Source: Antedon mediterranea (lineage: Eukaryota > Echinodermata > Crinoidea > Comatulida > Antedonidae). From it: a DNA stretch of 64,000 bases. A program made the position numbers and the translations under genes. Positions 11,329 through 24,752 of the stretch are shown here, one piece after another (the stretch's first letter is position 1; every line of letters begins with the position of its first letter). The notes under the pieces were generated by a model, which made no database searches, was not told the origin of the DNA, and saw nothing but the letters and a program-made list of their open reading frames with translations. The stretch lies in the NCBI RefSeq assembly GCF_964355755.1, contig NC_092673.1, forward strand, positions 14,081,001 through 14,145,000, given 5' to 3'.

Positions 11329-12052
11329 TTAAATTCTGCCTTTCAGAATAAATTTCTTCTTTGATTTTAGTTTTCCTTTCTTACTGAAATTTTCAAATGT
11401 TATTATAACTTCATTTACGTCATACGTAGATATTGTATTTTGTTTGCTATACGTGTTATTCATGCGTTTGTTCATTTGTATGGTTGCTTGTTTTGCTTTT
11501 TTTCGAATTTTGTCAACATGCTTTGCATTGCACCTGATGTCTTTTGGTCTAGGTGATTTAGTTAAAAGAATCTCATCTTCGGTCTCAATTATCGATGCTT
11601 TGCTTAAAATCATTTGATTTTTGTCCGTAGTAGATTTCGAAGGGTGTTTTCCAACCCAACTCTTTTTTACACTCCTCGTTTAAACTTCTGTTATAATCTG
11701 GTAAGTGAGCGACCCAGTTTATACGCTGCTTTTCCAACACCATGAGATCATACAACATTTTCTTACAAAGTCGTCGGTGGACTCTTTCAACCTTCTCTTG
11801 TGACTGAGGGTGGTGTGGCCGAGATTTTATTCTTTTAATTTTTATCTGTTTGCAAACTCTCTTTACCTTCCCATCAAATTCTCTTCCATTATCACTCTGT
11901 AAGCGGTGAGGTGGACCATGTTCCTTGTAGATTTTGGTGAGTAAGTTTGCTATTGGAGCGCTGGATTTTTGTTCCAATGGCCGCAACCAAACAAAACGAC
12001 TGAAAACATCAATTATGCTTAAAATGTATCTGTATAGTTTTCCCTTGTACAT
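11329..12052 (-). pseudogene. Ginger/KRBA2-like integrase (rve-type DDE) fragment
   Basis: A minus-strand frame opened by a possible acceptor (GACGCAG) shows the integrase core: YILSIIDVFSRFVWLRPL with the first catalytic Asp; LQSDNGREF with the second Asp; then SRPHHPQSQEKVERVHRRL with the catalytic Glu. It continues with NWVAHLPDYNRSLNEE and GWKTPFEIYYGQKSN. That last part is characteristic of the cellular KRBA2-like/Ginger family rather than of an ordinary Ty3 element. A frameshift near 11600 moves the reading to a second frame (11329-11613) that carries the basic C-terminal region. Integrases of this type cut and join element ends. The frame break and lack of an N-terminal zinc finger make it a relic. 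Confidence 0.6.
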
Positions 12053-12341
12053 TACTGCGTCAGTGTCATATACCCATTAAATCAATCTAAACAAAACCAG
12101 ATATTATATTGTTTAATTAACTTTGAATATTATAGCAAAATCTCCAAAAGCTCTAGGCTAGGCACAAAATCGTCTAGTTCTGTTACGGTTCGACGCGGAC
12201 ACGACAATCTCGATCATAAAATGTATTGTTGGGACGATTTGACTCAACATTGTAAAAAAAAGTCTAGAGGACTAAGTCGTAAGGCATCACCTCATCGTAA
12301 AATGATGACAAAATAAAGTACTTACGACAAACATTGTTTAC

Positions 12342-12579
12342 CCTGGCTGTGAGATTTAAACGATTTTCCGCCGTGTATGCAGGCTAAGGTTATCTCATAA
12401 TAACGCAACTCTTTCTTTATACTACGGTTATGCCGTTTGCTAGCTGCCTCGTTTGTTCTTGATTCTCTTTTATAAAATTTCCTGAAACAAGTTGTTTCAT
12501 AGATGTCAATTGCTCTATTAAATGCATCGTAACTGTCAAAACAATCGCCCTCAGACAGAACCTCCATGTTCGTCCCCAT
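12342..12579 (-). CDS. First coding exon of a ZSWIM/MULE-type protein (FAR1-like DNA-binding segment)
   Basis: An 80-codon exon starting at an ATG (12579) and closing at a GT donor (12341/12340, context CCAGG|GTAAAC). The frame reads FDSYDAFNRAIDIYETTCF, then KFYKRESRTNE, then a basic stretch and YYEITLACIHGGKSFKSHS. This is the pattern of the N-terminal FAR1-like domain of ZSWIM1/3-type proteins and Mutator-like transposases, which binds DNA. The next recognisable coding sequence downstream on the same strand is an integrase of a different family, so either the rest of this gene is lost or two elements have been brought together. The exon itself shows no lesion. Confidence 0.45.
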
Positions 12580-12599
12580 GCCTCAAACATGTTTTTGTT

Positions 12600-13700
12600 G
12601 GTGGAGAGGGTGAAAAAAGCCAAGAAAGCGCGCGCTAGGCCTTATACGATGACGTCACACACGTACCAGTACCCCATTGGCCGATTATGACGTAATGCAA
12701 TTTTACCGTACCTTTAGCAAACCGAAATTGGGATACGGTAACGTATCTTTAGCCACGGTACAGATACAGCCAGGCCAGTATGTATTTTAATAAAAATTTC
12801 TATAATAGTGATATTCTATAAAGGAGAACCTTCATTTTACATACGGTACGGGACTGAAAGGTGTACATAAAAAATGGGATTTGTAAAATCTAGGTTGACC
12901 TTAAATTAACCCCCAAATACGTAGATCGAAGTTAAAAAGGCTGTCATGTTTATCTACTTTGCTCACGCAGTGGTCACTAGCTAGGCCTAGACTATAGCTA
13001 TTGTTTGTGGTTCTGTAGAAATTTAGTTATGCAAAAAGATAGATTGTACAGTACGTACTTATACAACAATTAACAATTTAAATATAACTATAAGTAATTT
13101 ATTTCAAATCATACAGTACATTAGATAAGATATTACAATTTGATTTTGCTTTTTATTGTTAATTATGTTGTGTCTTATAATATTTAATTAAATTAAATTA
13201 TTAAAAATTTTAATATATATTATTAATTGTTAATTTAAATTTCCAGTTTTATCTTATTACAGTCTTATTTTACTCCAATTTGCATTTTAGTTATATTTAA
13301 TCAGTCTGCTGGCTGCAATCATCAAGGATTGAACACCTCGCTCACCGGCTCTATATTCATTCCACAATCGCACCAAACGATCATTGGCAGCGATGCTTCG
13401 TCATGTCAATCGCTGCAAATTCTGCCTAAAAACGAATTACGATACTGTGTTATGCATGCCCTCTTTCCTTCCATTTCGTAGGTGACCTAAAAACCATATG
13501 GAGAAACATATCAGGAACTAGTACTATAAGAAGAAACTTATTGATAAAAAAATGTAATTAAATAAAACGTTCTTCTGTGTAGTTGGCCTAAGAAACAAAG
13601 AAAAATTTGTCGAAGTAGTTAAGATTCAGTATTTAAATAGCACCTACCACGTTTCGCACAGCAATTAATTAATTTGGTGACGCCAACCTTCAATGTCGTT
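12600..13700. other. Non-coding stretch
   Basis: Contains several GGTACG/CGTACC words around 12660-12860 and strongly AT-rich sequence around 13060-13260. Read on the minus strand, about 13310-13450 carries short protein-like pieces with stops (for example RLVRLWNEYRAGERG), which suggest a further decayed repeat that I cannot name. Confidence 0.35.
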
Positions 13701-13729
13701 GCTGGTACGGACAACTTGTCTGTAGAGTA

Positions 13730-15310
13730 CTACCCAGTCACAAGGGGTGAACATATTCCTGTAGATCCATTGTTGTTTGTTAGTAGTCTATGAACTACAA
13801 GCACCACATCCTCAGCCAGTTGAATTTGAGTAATTTGCGGAGATAATAAAATTGAAATGTGTATTAAATTAAAATAAATTTGTCACTAAAGAAAACTAAA
13901 ATAATTCAAATGCAATTCAAAATAGAGATTCCTGGAAATTCGTGATTTAAACACTAATCCCATTCTACTATGAGTTCTTCTTCAGAAATGTTGGCTTGCA
14001 ATAGTGTGTTTAGATTTCCTTTCAGTTTTTCCAGCGAATACAGCTTACCTCTTGAAGAGAAACAAAAATGTGATGGATCTGCCTTCTGTTCAACAATTTT
14101 TTTTGGATGTTGAGTTGGTTCTTCAGAGAAAGTACTTGTTGTTTTTTTTTATGACACCTCACTCAGTTGATTGTCCATTTTGCTTGTATCTTGCCACAAT
14201 CCTCCATACTTCATTAAATCGCAAAGTAGATTCTTCCTTAGCCTGTTCCAGTCGTTTTTCACAACAAGTTGTTCTTTCTTCTTCTGCAGGTGCAACTTCT
14301 TTTCATGAAGCAGTTGTTGTGTCGCATCAATTTTCCTTTTACGAATGCTAAGCATGCGAGCAGTAGAAAGAAGTCTTCTTCCCATACTCTGACTTAGTGG
14401 TCAACCATGCAGATGACCTGTTTGTCTTGTATGTGACCATCATCATTTGATTTTGATTCAGTGCCATTTACAAGAGATTTCAAAGACAATATCTTTGTTA
14501 GTTGAATATTCTAACTCCGCAGGAAAGTACACATCTCAGATGGTAGACCAGAACTGTAAAACGTTGTGTATCGCTTAAGCTTCGTCTTCGGAACGCTATC
14601 TGATTTAATTCTGATTTTGCAAATGTGTCTAACGGATGCATTGCACAAAAGAATTCGTTCATATGTTGGTTGCCTTCCATCATGGCTATCTTCAACTTGG
14701 CATTGACCACTTTGTTAACGATGCAACGGTCAGTCATGGAGTTTGAAACTGAATCCAGGATTGATTGCCATAAATTTAATCCATGAGTAGCTTGTCTTGC
14801 AGCTCCTATATCTTGCACGGTTTTCAAAATCTCTTCAACATTAGCAGTAGCAGTACCTGATGGTAAATAATGATGGTGTATGTTGTTGACTAATCACTAA
14901 TTTGAACTTCCAGAAAATGGTTCCTCTTTTTCATGATGCCGTCATACTTTATTGTGGTGTCTGTTGCCTATTCCAAAACCTCACTAACTGAAATTCTGGA
15001 TAATTCAGCAATTCATGCAACATCCGCAAACAAGTAACAGAGTCTGACAAAACTTCACTCTTAGCATTTGCTAGCTTCTCCCCTGCATACCGCAAAACAG
15101 CAGCAATATTGGTGGTTCATGCTCTAAGCAGCTGCTCGGACATTCCAATTAAAGGTTTTCCCATATTTTTTTGGATTGGATTACATTTTTGCTATTTAAT
15201 TTAAGCTCTGAAATTTCTTCGTTAACCAGACGGCTTTCTTCTTGCAGTTTGATTAATTTTGCATGTTGCTTTTACCCTTTTTTGATTTACTTCTAAAATA
15301 AAATAACGAT
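13730..15310 (-). pseudogene. Decayed unclassified repetitive gene (FFCAMHPLDTFAK family)
   Basis: Minus-strand protein-like segments in changing frames. Near 15050-15130: ANAKSEVLSDSVTCLRMLHELL. 14498-14827: THGLNLWQSILDSVSNSM and FFCAMHPLDTFAKSELNQI. 14149-14385: a Lys-rich helical stretch followed by KYGGLWQDTSKMDNQLSEV. I have a memory of this type of sequence as a repeated, uncharacterised protein in several invertebrate genomes, probably transposon-encoded, but I cannot name the superfamily. Stops and frame changes throughout show that it is not functional. Confidence 0.4.
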
Positions 15311-15949
15311 GACGGTTATCGAGCCGGACCGCTAATATTTACAAACATTGAAAAAGTTATGGGTTTTGATGCTTCAACCCAGCCTAGGACATGTTTTCGT
15401 TGATATCTTAGTCTAGGCTTACACTAAATACAAAAATTTAGTTTAATTGGTTTAATATTATAAATTAATTTGAATCACACATGTTGTTTTGAAATATACA
15501 AAAAATGTGAAAAACATCGTCGCGTTGTACCTATTTTTTTTCAATGACTTAAATTGACAATCGAGTTCAAATTTAACCAACTTTAATGATTGCAGATTTT
15601 TTGAACGATTTTCAACGTTAATTTTTACACCCTTTTCCTGTAAAATCGTTGAATCCGTCAACTCAATGCAACTTAACGATCGTCAGGAAAACAGGCCGCT
15701 TAAGGAATTGAAATTTCAACGTTTCTACGGGAAAAAAGGCTTTAAGCTATTGGTGCAACAACAAAAAAAGTTTTGTATATTAAATATGGTCTATAAAACC
15801 CACTATATTCAGATAATTATATGACAAAAATTGACTGGCCAAAATGTCTAGAAAAAAAATCTCAGAGGGAGCATTTTTCCATTTCGGCCCTTCTTTATCA
15901 AAATCCTAGATCCGCCCCTGAATAATGTTCTGTTACAGAGGATAGAGTT

Positions 15950-16160
15950 CCGTGGCTATCTGATTCGTTGGGTTGTGCATAGCCTTCATCTTACTCTTTG
16001 CTCTCTTCCACATAGATTCCACCCGATTGGTGGTAACTCCCGTTTTGGGCTCCACAAAGTTTCTACTATGGTTGACCGTCCTATGTACGTAACCATGATT
16101 GGCAAGTTGGCCATATGCAGCTCACATTTCGAAACCAAATTATTGATCCCAGACAGATCC
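15950..16160 (-). pseudogene. Merlin / IS1016-like (ISXO2) transposase fragment
   Basis: One minus-strand frame carries YGQLANHGYVHRTVNHSRNF, followed by VEPKTGVTTNRVESMWKRAK and KMKAMHN. This matches the second half of the DDE domain of the ISXO2/IS1016-like transposases that define Merlin elements ('W.AY..L...GY.H..VNHS.NFV.P.TG..TN..ES.W...K'), including the final catalytic Glu in VESMW. An in-frame stop lies before the YGQ segment, and the first part of the domain is not recognisable. Inverted ends were not found. Confidence 0.65.
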
Positions 16161-16199
16161 ACTGGCTGATTATGGGAATCAAAGTGGCGGGCTCATGTG

Positions 16200-19100
16200 T
16201 TTAAAAAATCCTCCCTGCATGGTTTTTCTTTTTTGAGAAAACAGATTCATCTATCTCTATCAATATTAATACCAATATAATATTATAATGATCACAGCTC
16301 GAAATTGCTGAAATCTTTTTTTTTTAAACAGAAAATAATACATCAAAAGAAAAAAAAAATTACTAAAAAGTTGTTTCACCACTAACAGGATCAAATAGAA
16401 TCCAGTGAACACTAGCATATTCATAGAATATGGAACCACAAGAGAATCCACAATCTCTAATTATTTATTAAAAGTTATGGTTAGGCCATAAGGCTTATTT
16501 TATTCAAGATACAGTGTAATAGGCACAAAATGTGAATTTCTTATTTGTCACTTAGAAACATTGAGGCATGCATGTATTTCAAGTTTTAAAACCAAAATAA
16601 ACTTTTTACTTTTTGACAGGACCATATTAAAATTTTCAATTGCTGGATAGTAACAACAGCTTTTCAAATAATATTGATCTAATTACATTTATTTTCAAGC
16701 TGTTCTTCCTTTATATTCTTTGAAATAGCTTGCCATATCTGCTTGATCTCTCCAACAGATTTATCAACATTTTAGATAATGTAAATATTGCTAAATATTG
16801 CTTTCCTATCATTGCAAAAAAATTCACAGTTGTTTTTGTCTTGCTCTCATCATCTGACAGTTTCAAGAATGTAGTTAATTTGAATGTTTTCATACCATAT
16901 ACAAAAATGAAGTTTGGTTTGGTGCCGGATCTATAATAAATATTGAAGTATGAATGGAATCTTCTCAAACTTGATATCTTAAACTCTTTCATCTTTCTAC
17001 AATGATACACAGACATTTGCCATATGAACATGTTTAGATCGCTATTTGGTTTGTGGGACATCTAATAGCAGAATATAGTACATATACCAGTGGCTAAACC
17101 TTTAATAAAGATGATGAAGTATGCATTAAAAGATAGAGAAGCAGGTTTTTCCGGCACAGAACTATTTCATGCAACAAGAAATTATATTTGCCAAGATGAT
17201 CAAGCTTATGCATCATAATATCCATTTTGGTACAACAGAAATGGTAAAATTACACTGATATATTTTGCTCTCTACCTACTATCAAATTGTTCTTATGGCC
17301 TGTGACTTATTTAAAATGGGAAATAAATGGTCATGAGTTCCTATTTATGTCGAACAGGTTGTCTAGAATTGTATATAGTGTTTTATGTTGAAAAACAAAT
17401 GTGCAATCTACAACTGTAACTATATTCAAAGAGCATCATCATAGCAATTTGAAGTCAACTGAAATTACCATCCAGCTGGAGAATGCAGAACACATAATAT
17501 TAATGGTAACTTTGAAAAGGCTGAACTTTGTGAACAGCAAACTGTACAATTGATCCTGCATGACCAACTACAATACTACCTACAGAAATTTCAGCACAAC
17601 AAAGCGTACTCTTGTGTTCAACTCAAGTTTTGGTATGGAAACATCTAAATACATTGATTCTTGAAACTGTCTCTGATGAGGGTAGATAAAGTTACAGTTA
17701 CATGGCCACAGGCATGGTATTTGGAGTCTACTGTTCAAACTGCTCCAATGAATGATGAATAGAATTCTGATTAAAACACATTAGTGCCTATTTTACTGTA
17801 TGTTGAATACATTGTTTATAAAAGCATAAATTCCTTTTTACCTCTTTTGGTATTCAAAATTCCTCTTTTCTAAAACAAACGATCTCCCTTCAAGTTCCAA
17901 AATGCACAACCTCTTTCACATCTTTTGTGTATTCAATATTTTCTTAATGGGATAATTGTTTAATATTTGCATTACAAAAAATGATCACTTGTGAACTTGT
18001 ATATATGCCCACCGATGGACTTTTCCAGATTCACCTGTTCACGCTTGTTTTGTTAACACTCTCAGATCTTGCACATGCATTTTCAAAGGAGGACAAGTGC
18101 ATAAGTATGTCTAGCACTATAAAAGATTGATCAAACTCTTTGACATTGGCAAAACAAGTCAATGTTTTCAGTTAAATTTTATAGCTACTACAAGCTACTG
18201 TTTTTGGTATACTTCCACTGATTTTGCTAAACAGCAAGGTCAAGGTAACATTTTGTTATGGGATATATCTAGTCTTTGATATCATACAAATGCATGATGT
18301 TGCCCTGTATACATTTGTAATAATTTTTTTTAAATGATCCAGAGTGCATAGTAGTGGACATTCAAATGTAAAAAAAGTTAGTCGATGCATGTCGCTAATT
18401 CCGTCTTTTACACTGTTGGCTAACTGTAAGTAATACTTACTTTTGTCCATACCATCAATTATAACCAAAAGATATGTTCATGGGACGGTTTACTGTACAT
18501 CCCACAATCTTTACTGAGTTAGGATGCGATTGTATGGAAAGCATCATAAAAATGTAGCTTCTTTGGAAGTTCTTAATTACTTAAATGTTCAGTATTCTTT
18601 GCTTTGTTGATTTCTGTAGCTATACAACTGCTCCATTCTTTTCTTTTTTAATTATCAAAATCAGTCAAATTGATTATTGGAAAATGGTCTAAATAAGTCG
18701 TTTCCTTAGCCAGGCACTGTACTTATTTGTACCTTGCATCTTGTTCCTTCTCTACCATAGCCTTTTTAAAAGAAAAAGAAAGCAATTTAAAATTGCTTTC
18801 CTTATTCTCCAAATTTCTTCTCGGATGCTGTTTGCTGATGGATATGGTTCACTTATGATCGTTACTCCCCAGCGTACAGTTTCGGCAAGTATGGAAGGTA
18901 TTTTGTTTTGGTCTCTGTCAAACTTTTTCTGGTTTGTTGCGATAAGAAGATTATGTAGAGCTGAATATATATTCTTGTGGTAATATAAACTTTGTGATTG
19001 ATCAAAGGGTCCCACCAATTCTTGAAATAATTCTCAAAGTTGATATTTCTTTTTGAGACTTATACAATGTTCCCATGAGAACTAATGTCTTCCAACTAAG

Positions 19101-22100
19101 ATTTAAGAGGTGTAAATTTATTTGGTGCGAGTAAATGTCAAATCACTCACTGTAAAATTAAAGAACATTTAGACATTTTATGCACACATTTCCTCCACTG
19201 TAAAACTTCCGTACATTTACATCCTTGGGTCATGTCAAGTAGCACATGACAAGGTAGTGTGATCGAAGTCATGTAGACAAAGGCAACAACATTGGTGCAA
19301 CATCGATGAACTTAATTTTATACAGCGATAGCTTATATTCCAAACCCGAAAACCCTGAAAACTGTTGGCATAATGTGTATATTTAGCTATAGATTCATTT
19401 GAAAGGTACCACTCATTGGTTTTCCCAATAATCATTGCAAGATTGTAAAAAATCAGTTGATGAAGCTTTTTATAGGTAATATTTTGGTGCTTGAAAACTG
19501 TACAGGGTTATGCCATGAGACCTTGCGTGCATAGCATTTATTACATAATATCTAATTGTAGATTTAGGGATGTTCATTGGATATTCATGAATTAGTAATT
19601 CTTTATGAAAAAAAAAACCCCAAATACCCTGCCAGACCATACAATATTTTAGGCTTATCATCGACAGTAGCCATCATGATGGAAGAAAAGGATTTCCCCT
19701 TTTCTTCTGAATTCTAAAAGTATTATTCATGATATCATATACTAAAATTGTACAGCATTTTTTTTTTTTTTTATATTTATAAAGCATACAAATACATTAG
19801 TCATTCGGAAATTTTTCTTCCACATTCCATAAGTTGAAGGCAGGTGGGTATTGCCTAGGTCTACTTCTAAAATCATTATCCCAGAAATCGCACTCATTGC
19901 TGATTAAATAAACTTTCAAAGGCCTCAGTATAAAAAAAAATTATCGAGTGAAATGCGTGATCTGTTGTTAAGCTTTTGGCAATGCACATTCTTTCTTTCC
20001 ATCATGGTTGCAAATCATCCTCCACATCCACATTATCTCTCATCTGTATTCACTTAGGCATGTAGCTGTTTGATCCTGTTATCTGACAATAATCCCAAAT
20101 GTTTCAATACCTCTTTCTAGTTTCTGAAACCATACACATTTCAATTTTTTACAATTTCAATTTATTTTGTCCACAATCATTGTCATTGTTTCTGCATTTC
20201 TTCACAATTTAATCTTTTCTCCATCATTTGGTTTGAATTATTGGCCTTGAGGCATCCATACTAGTCTCAATCTACCTACTTTCTCTATTAAAAATGTCTG
20301 CTATTTGTTACCAAGCGTTTAATTTCATGATGCAGTGCTTGTAGCTTTTCGGATTAATGTCCCAAAGATGTTTGTGCTTCTGTACTTCTTCTAAATAGTT
20401 CTAGCTTATAGTTTTCTTTTTGTATTCTGAACTGCTGGGATGCATTGAATTCAGCTTTGTCAACATTTAAAGATGTAATGCGTTACAGTTAGTTATAGTA
20501 CTGGCCTTCTGTAAAAAGTCTCCACCAGATGGTTGTTGCTCCTACTCTTTTCTTGTATGGAATAGATCGGCAGTCGTGTTCTTGTCATCCAATATTGAAA
20601 TCTAGAATGTTGTTTCCAAACATTCTAATATGCACGCAGAAACGTAATTATATGCTAGAACTTTTTCTTTGCAGTGCATGAAGTTATTAGTAGATTTAAT
20701 AATCCACAGTGTCTACTGTATGACTTTGTAGCCGTGAAAATAAACATTTATATAACAGAAATGACAATGGTGGTGGTTTTTATCAATACGGTTGATTTAT
20801 CAACTTTTGCCTGACTATGGACAAATTGATTGAAACAAATAAATTGATTCAAAGTCTTGATTGAAATATTTCATGCTAAGAACATTGAATGAAAACTTTA
20901 ATTTTTCAACCAAAAAAAATTGTATAGTACATTTGAATACGAAATAAAGAATAAATTAAATGAATGAATAACCAATTGCGAGCAGTTAGTCACTCTTTAG
21001 CCAATCGGGTCGCGAGCAAGATTAATTTTGTCAGATACTGAAGACATGAAAACATTTTAAAAATTAGACTTATGTCTCTATCTGTTTTCACTAATTAATT
21101 ATGGTCTTTTTTTAGACTCACTGAACATTCAATCTATAGGTGAAATGTAGTAGAGGTTTTACTTCATTTTCTTTACCACTGCTCACAATGCCATGCTTTT
21201 ACTACCGAATTCAGGATTTTTCTTAGTTGCACCTAAGCTTTTTTTTCCCACCTGAGGTTGTTCTAAAATGTATTGGTTAACATTAGTTGCATTAATAAAA
21301 CTGGCTTTATCGATGAAACATCATTTCTGTATCCTTAACAATGTTGAACACCGATTCGGATGCATATACTAAACTTATGTGATTTTTTAGTTTAGTTTTC
21401 TTCTGACATGTCCGGTAAGAGATCGGCTAAAAACTCATCTTCATCCATTGGATTACAAAAGCCTACCGGTAACTGAAAAGTTGGGCCTCTTGGAAGTTGC
21501 ATATTTCATTAATGCAGTTTTAGTGCAGGTTTAAAAATGCCAGTACTGTTATAATCCAAACTTGGTACGAATATTTCAAATTGCAATAAATGCTCTTACA
21601 ATTTGATTTTACAATGTTTTTTTATATTTTTTAGTTTTTAAACTGTCTAATAAGTTGGTCTGATATTCATAAAAACATAAGAAGCAGGTCCTGGATAAAC
21701 ATCTTCTTCAATAAATTGGTTTATGAAGGCAATTAAAATGTTAATTAATCTTATTACTTATCAAAGAGTCTAAATTCTTTTATTAGTGCAAAGCAACACA
21801 GATAACAATAATCCAACCCCAAGTCCAATAATTAAATTTAAAAACTTTAAATCAGCGCAAAGGACATATTTTACAGTAGTGAATAATCTTTAATACTAAC
21901 TGTTAATTTGTTCAAACTGTGGGTACTGTTGTTTATCATGTCGAATGCAATATCAGGGATAGTTGTATAACTTTCCTGACCCTTTGCCATGGCAAGAACT
22001 TAATCAGGAGACTTAAAATGACTATTAAGTACAAACCCAGCAGTAAATATGTGCAGTCTGATATACCGATTCTTGTTCCATCCCCAGTTTATAGCTTAAT

Positions 22101-22600
22101 TGTAAAGATCACAATTGTTTAAAATTACAAAATGTGACAATATATGCACTAACTTATGCTGTAATTGTTCATAGTTCCTTTATTTGCCAATGGTTTAATG
22201 GTAAATATATTATTTTTAAATAAAATTTTTAAAAATCTTGCATCAGTCCTGTAGCTGTTCTAATGACAGACGTTTGGCTGCTATAGATACAGTAGCTCTC
22301 AGTATGTCTCAGATACTTAGTTTTTGTCTTTCCGAAATAAAAATTTATTTATGGCTATTTGATTGTTTTTTCTTCTGTGCCATTCCTTCTAACTATACTT
22401 CCCGAAGCATCTATATTCCTGTAATGCTATCCATCACCTTGTAAAACAGCTTTCACTAAGTTAATTGATTCATAACACATTGTTTTCTTTTTTTGCCCTG
22501 TCGACAATGTTACCTCTGTTTGAATTCTGGCCATTTTTCCGCCAAGGAATTTTCTCTCAATAATCGTTGGCTTTTTTGAGTTCAACTTGGTTTTCAGTTA
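16200..22600. other. 6.4-kb stretch with no recognised gene
   Basis: AT-rich and lacking long open frames with protein-like content. The 116-codon minus frame at 16711-17061 has no recognisable motif and could be chance. One short minus-strand frame ending at a TAA (21392) reads GFCNPMDEDEFLADLLPDMS and looks like a real acidic C-terminus of an unidentified protein. Homopolymer runs occur at 16316-16324 and 19759-19772. I found no tandem arrays or element ends here. Confidence 0.35.
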
Positions 22601-23691
22601 ACTTATTCAGATTCATGGGTAGTATTCATGATATTTAATAATTTGTAATACAAGTCTTTTATTCCAAATATTTTAAAAATCTGTACATTTCCTGCTCTTA
22701 ACAGTGCTTTTACCTCATTGTAAATTACTATTTCGTTGATTTCTGCGTATGGTTTAACCTTCCTTACGCAGTTCATGTTTAGATAGAAGTAGGCTGCAGA
22801 TACCTTTGATGCTACATTTTCTTTGCCATCTTTTGTGTATTTCCTATTTAGGTTGATTATTTTGGATGACATCATTTGGCTCCTTTCTGTAGCGATTGGA
22901 AAATCTTTCTTTGCAACCATAGCATGTTCTAAGGTTATTACAATAGCTGAAAAACAAGAGGCTCATCATTGGTCCTTGGTGGCCTTTTACAAAAAAATGT
23001 CTTTATTTGGTTCTGGCAGCGATGATTCCCTTGATCTGGAATGAAGAGACGCTCCACCTCTTTGGCATATTGAGCAGCTTTCTTCTTTGCATTGCGATAT
23101 TTCAATGCATTTTTCTCTTTCTACTTTTCCTCCCCTTATGCTGACCTTTGAAACTGTTAAGCTCGGCTAATGGCATCGATTACGTCTTGCCTAGCTGCTT
23201 CTAAAAGGGACATTTTTTGCTTCTACACACTTTCAGCATGCCCTACCTCAGCCAATTTTGAAATTGGTGCATCACTTGGTTTGTAGGCCAGAAAATATGA
23301 CTTCTTCTAGCATTCCACCAGGAATACCAGTTCTGGAAAGATGCCTCTCAGTCATTTCTTTGCATGCTTCATTCAGTTCAATAATGGCATTTGCAGTGAG
23401 TATAGAATTTGTGACCTCAATGAATTGTGCAGCATCATCTAGCAGTATTTTTCTTTGCATGGTGTTGTATGATTTGCTTGTAATGAAATTGGCATGATAC
23501 AGTTCTACGAAATCCATCATTGCCGAAAACATTCTTTATACTTTTCCAGTTGGCATGATTTTCATCCACAACAAAACCATGAAAATTACTGTTTGTCCAA
23601 CAGGATCAAAGCGCATCTCATTGAAATCATTCCAAAATGTTCAAAGGTTAGTGGTGTCCTCTTTCTCAGTGTCACACACTGCAAAGCGTGA
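22600..23691 (-). pseudogene. 3' part of the decayed EQGGESIH-family repeat gene
   Basis: Read on the minus strand, segments such as NTMQRKILLDDAAQFIEVTN, LNEACKEMTERHLSRTGIP and ALKYRNAKKKAAQYAKEVERL lie in different frames with stops between. They follow, on the same strand, the better preserved exons at 23735-24543, so they are probably the remaining C-terminal part of the same transposon-like gene. The function is unknown. Confidence 0.35.
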
Positions 23692-23734
23692 AAAAAAAAT
23701 ACAATTTTTAGAATAAAGTAAGTTTATTTTATTT

Positions 23735-24543
23735 TCAAAAGTTCATCATATTTAAACTATAAATAACAGTATAAAGTAAAAGTATTATTATATTTAAAGC
23801 TTTGTTGAATTTCCTTTTTGTTTCTTCCGTCTTCTGCTCCAGTTTATAATATTCTTGTTTAATAATGTTGTCAATAACTTCCAGTCCGTTGTTATGATCG
23901 TTGTTATTTTCTTCGGTTATTTCTCCCCAAAATGCTCTCTTCCGCCTATTTATAGCAGCATGGATTGACTCGCCACCTTGCTCACCCAGAGGTCCTAAAC
24001 ATACATGCAATTTGTTTAGTGACTCCAAGACATGGTCTTCTAGCATGTGTAGTTTTGCACTAACACTTCGGTTACTTCGGCGGTATTCATATTTGTGTAA
24101 ATTTTCTGTAAATAATAGAAATGAAAGTCACACCATTCTATTTAGTGATAATGAATGACAATGCATTATTACCAACTAGTTCAATGTCATCTTGAGTCAT
24201 GATTCTACAATGGTGATGGAGTTGTGAATATTTAGTTTTTACCTCTTTGGCTTTCTCAGAAAGTGCTTTTCCTTTTGAAATTGAGAGCCACTCTACTTCA
24301 GCCTCTACTATGTTGGGGATTGTCTGGCAGAGATCTTTAATAGCATAGTCCTTAAAATTATTTGTATTTTACTTACCAATGTTTACCTATAATGCAATAA
24401 ATGTAAAAATATTGTACATACCTTTAGGTCCTTATGAACATGGTTGCCATTAAATGACTTTCCATGAAACGGCTGGCGCTTTATGTTATGCTTTTGAAGA
24501 ACTATGTCCAGGGGAGCTGTTCCAAACTCATGACGAGACTGAG
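23735..24543 (-). CDS. Unclassified transposon-like protein, three open exons (EQGGESIH family, copy A)
   Basis: Three minus-strand exons stay open. About 24543-24422 ends with FHGKSFNGNHVHKDLK and a GTATGT donor. About 24353-24173 runs DYAIKDLCQTIPNIVEAEVE to a GTAATA donor. The third, from about 24107 after a TTTACAG acceptor, contains KLHMLEDHVLESLNKLHVCL followed by GPLGEQGGESIHAAINRRKR. The His-Met-Leu-Glu-(Asp/Glu)-His ... Gly-Glu-Gln-Gly-Gly-(Glu/Asp)-Ser-(Ile/Met)-His pattern recurs in a second copy at 25729-26270. I know it only as part of an uncharacterised repetitive protein of aquatic invertebrates. I cannot name a fold or reaction. Sequence further downstream is broken. Confidence 0.4.
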
Positions 24544-24752
24544 GTGGTGCAGAAGACCTCTCACTTAACCGCCGCTACCATTGAAATCGGCTCAACCTAT
24601 GTGTGTATTTCAGATTAAAAAGTATCTGTTTAGGGTTTATACAACTGACTCTAAGGTGGAAATTTAGGTAAAGGTTTATTTATTATTCAATGAAAAAAGC
24701 AGGATAGTCTCAAATTACCAAAAGTATAGCTTTATTCACAAATTATCCAACA

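Noticed and set aside
16711-17061. 116-codon minus-strand frame
   Set aside because: No motif, splice context or similarity to any other piece; plausible by chance in AT-rich DNA.
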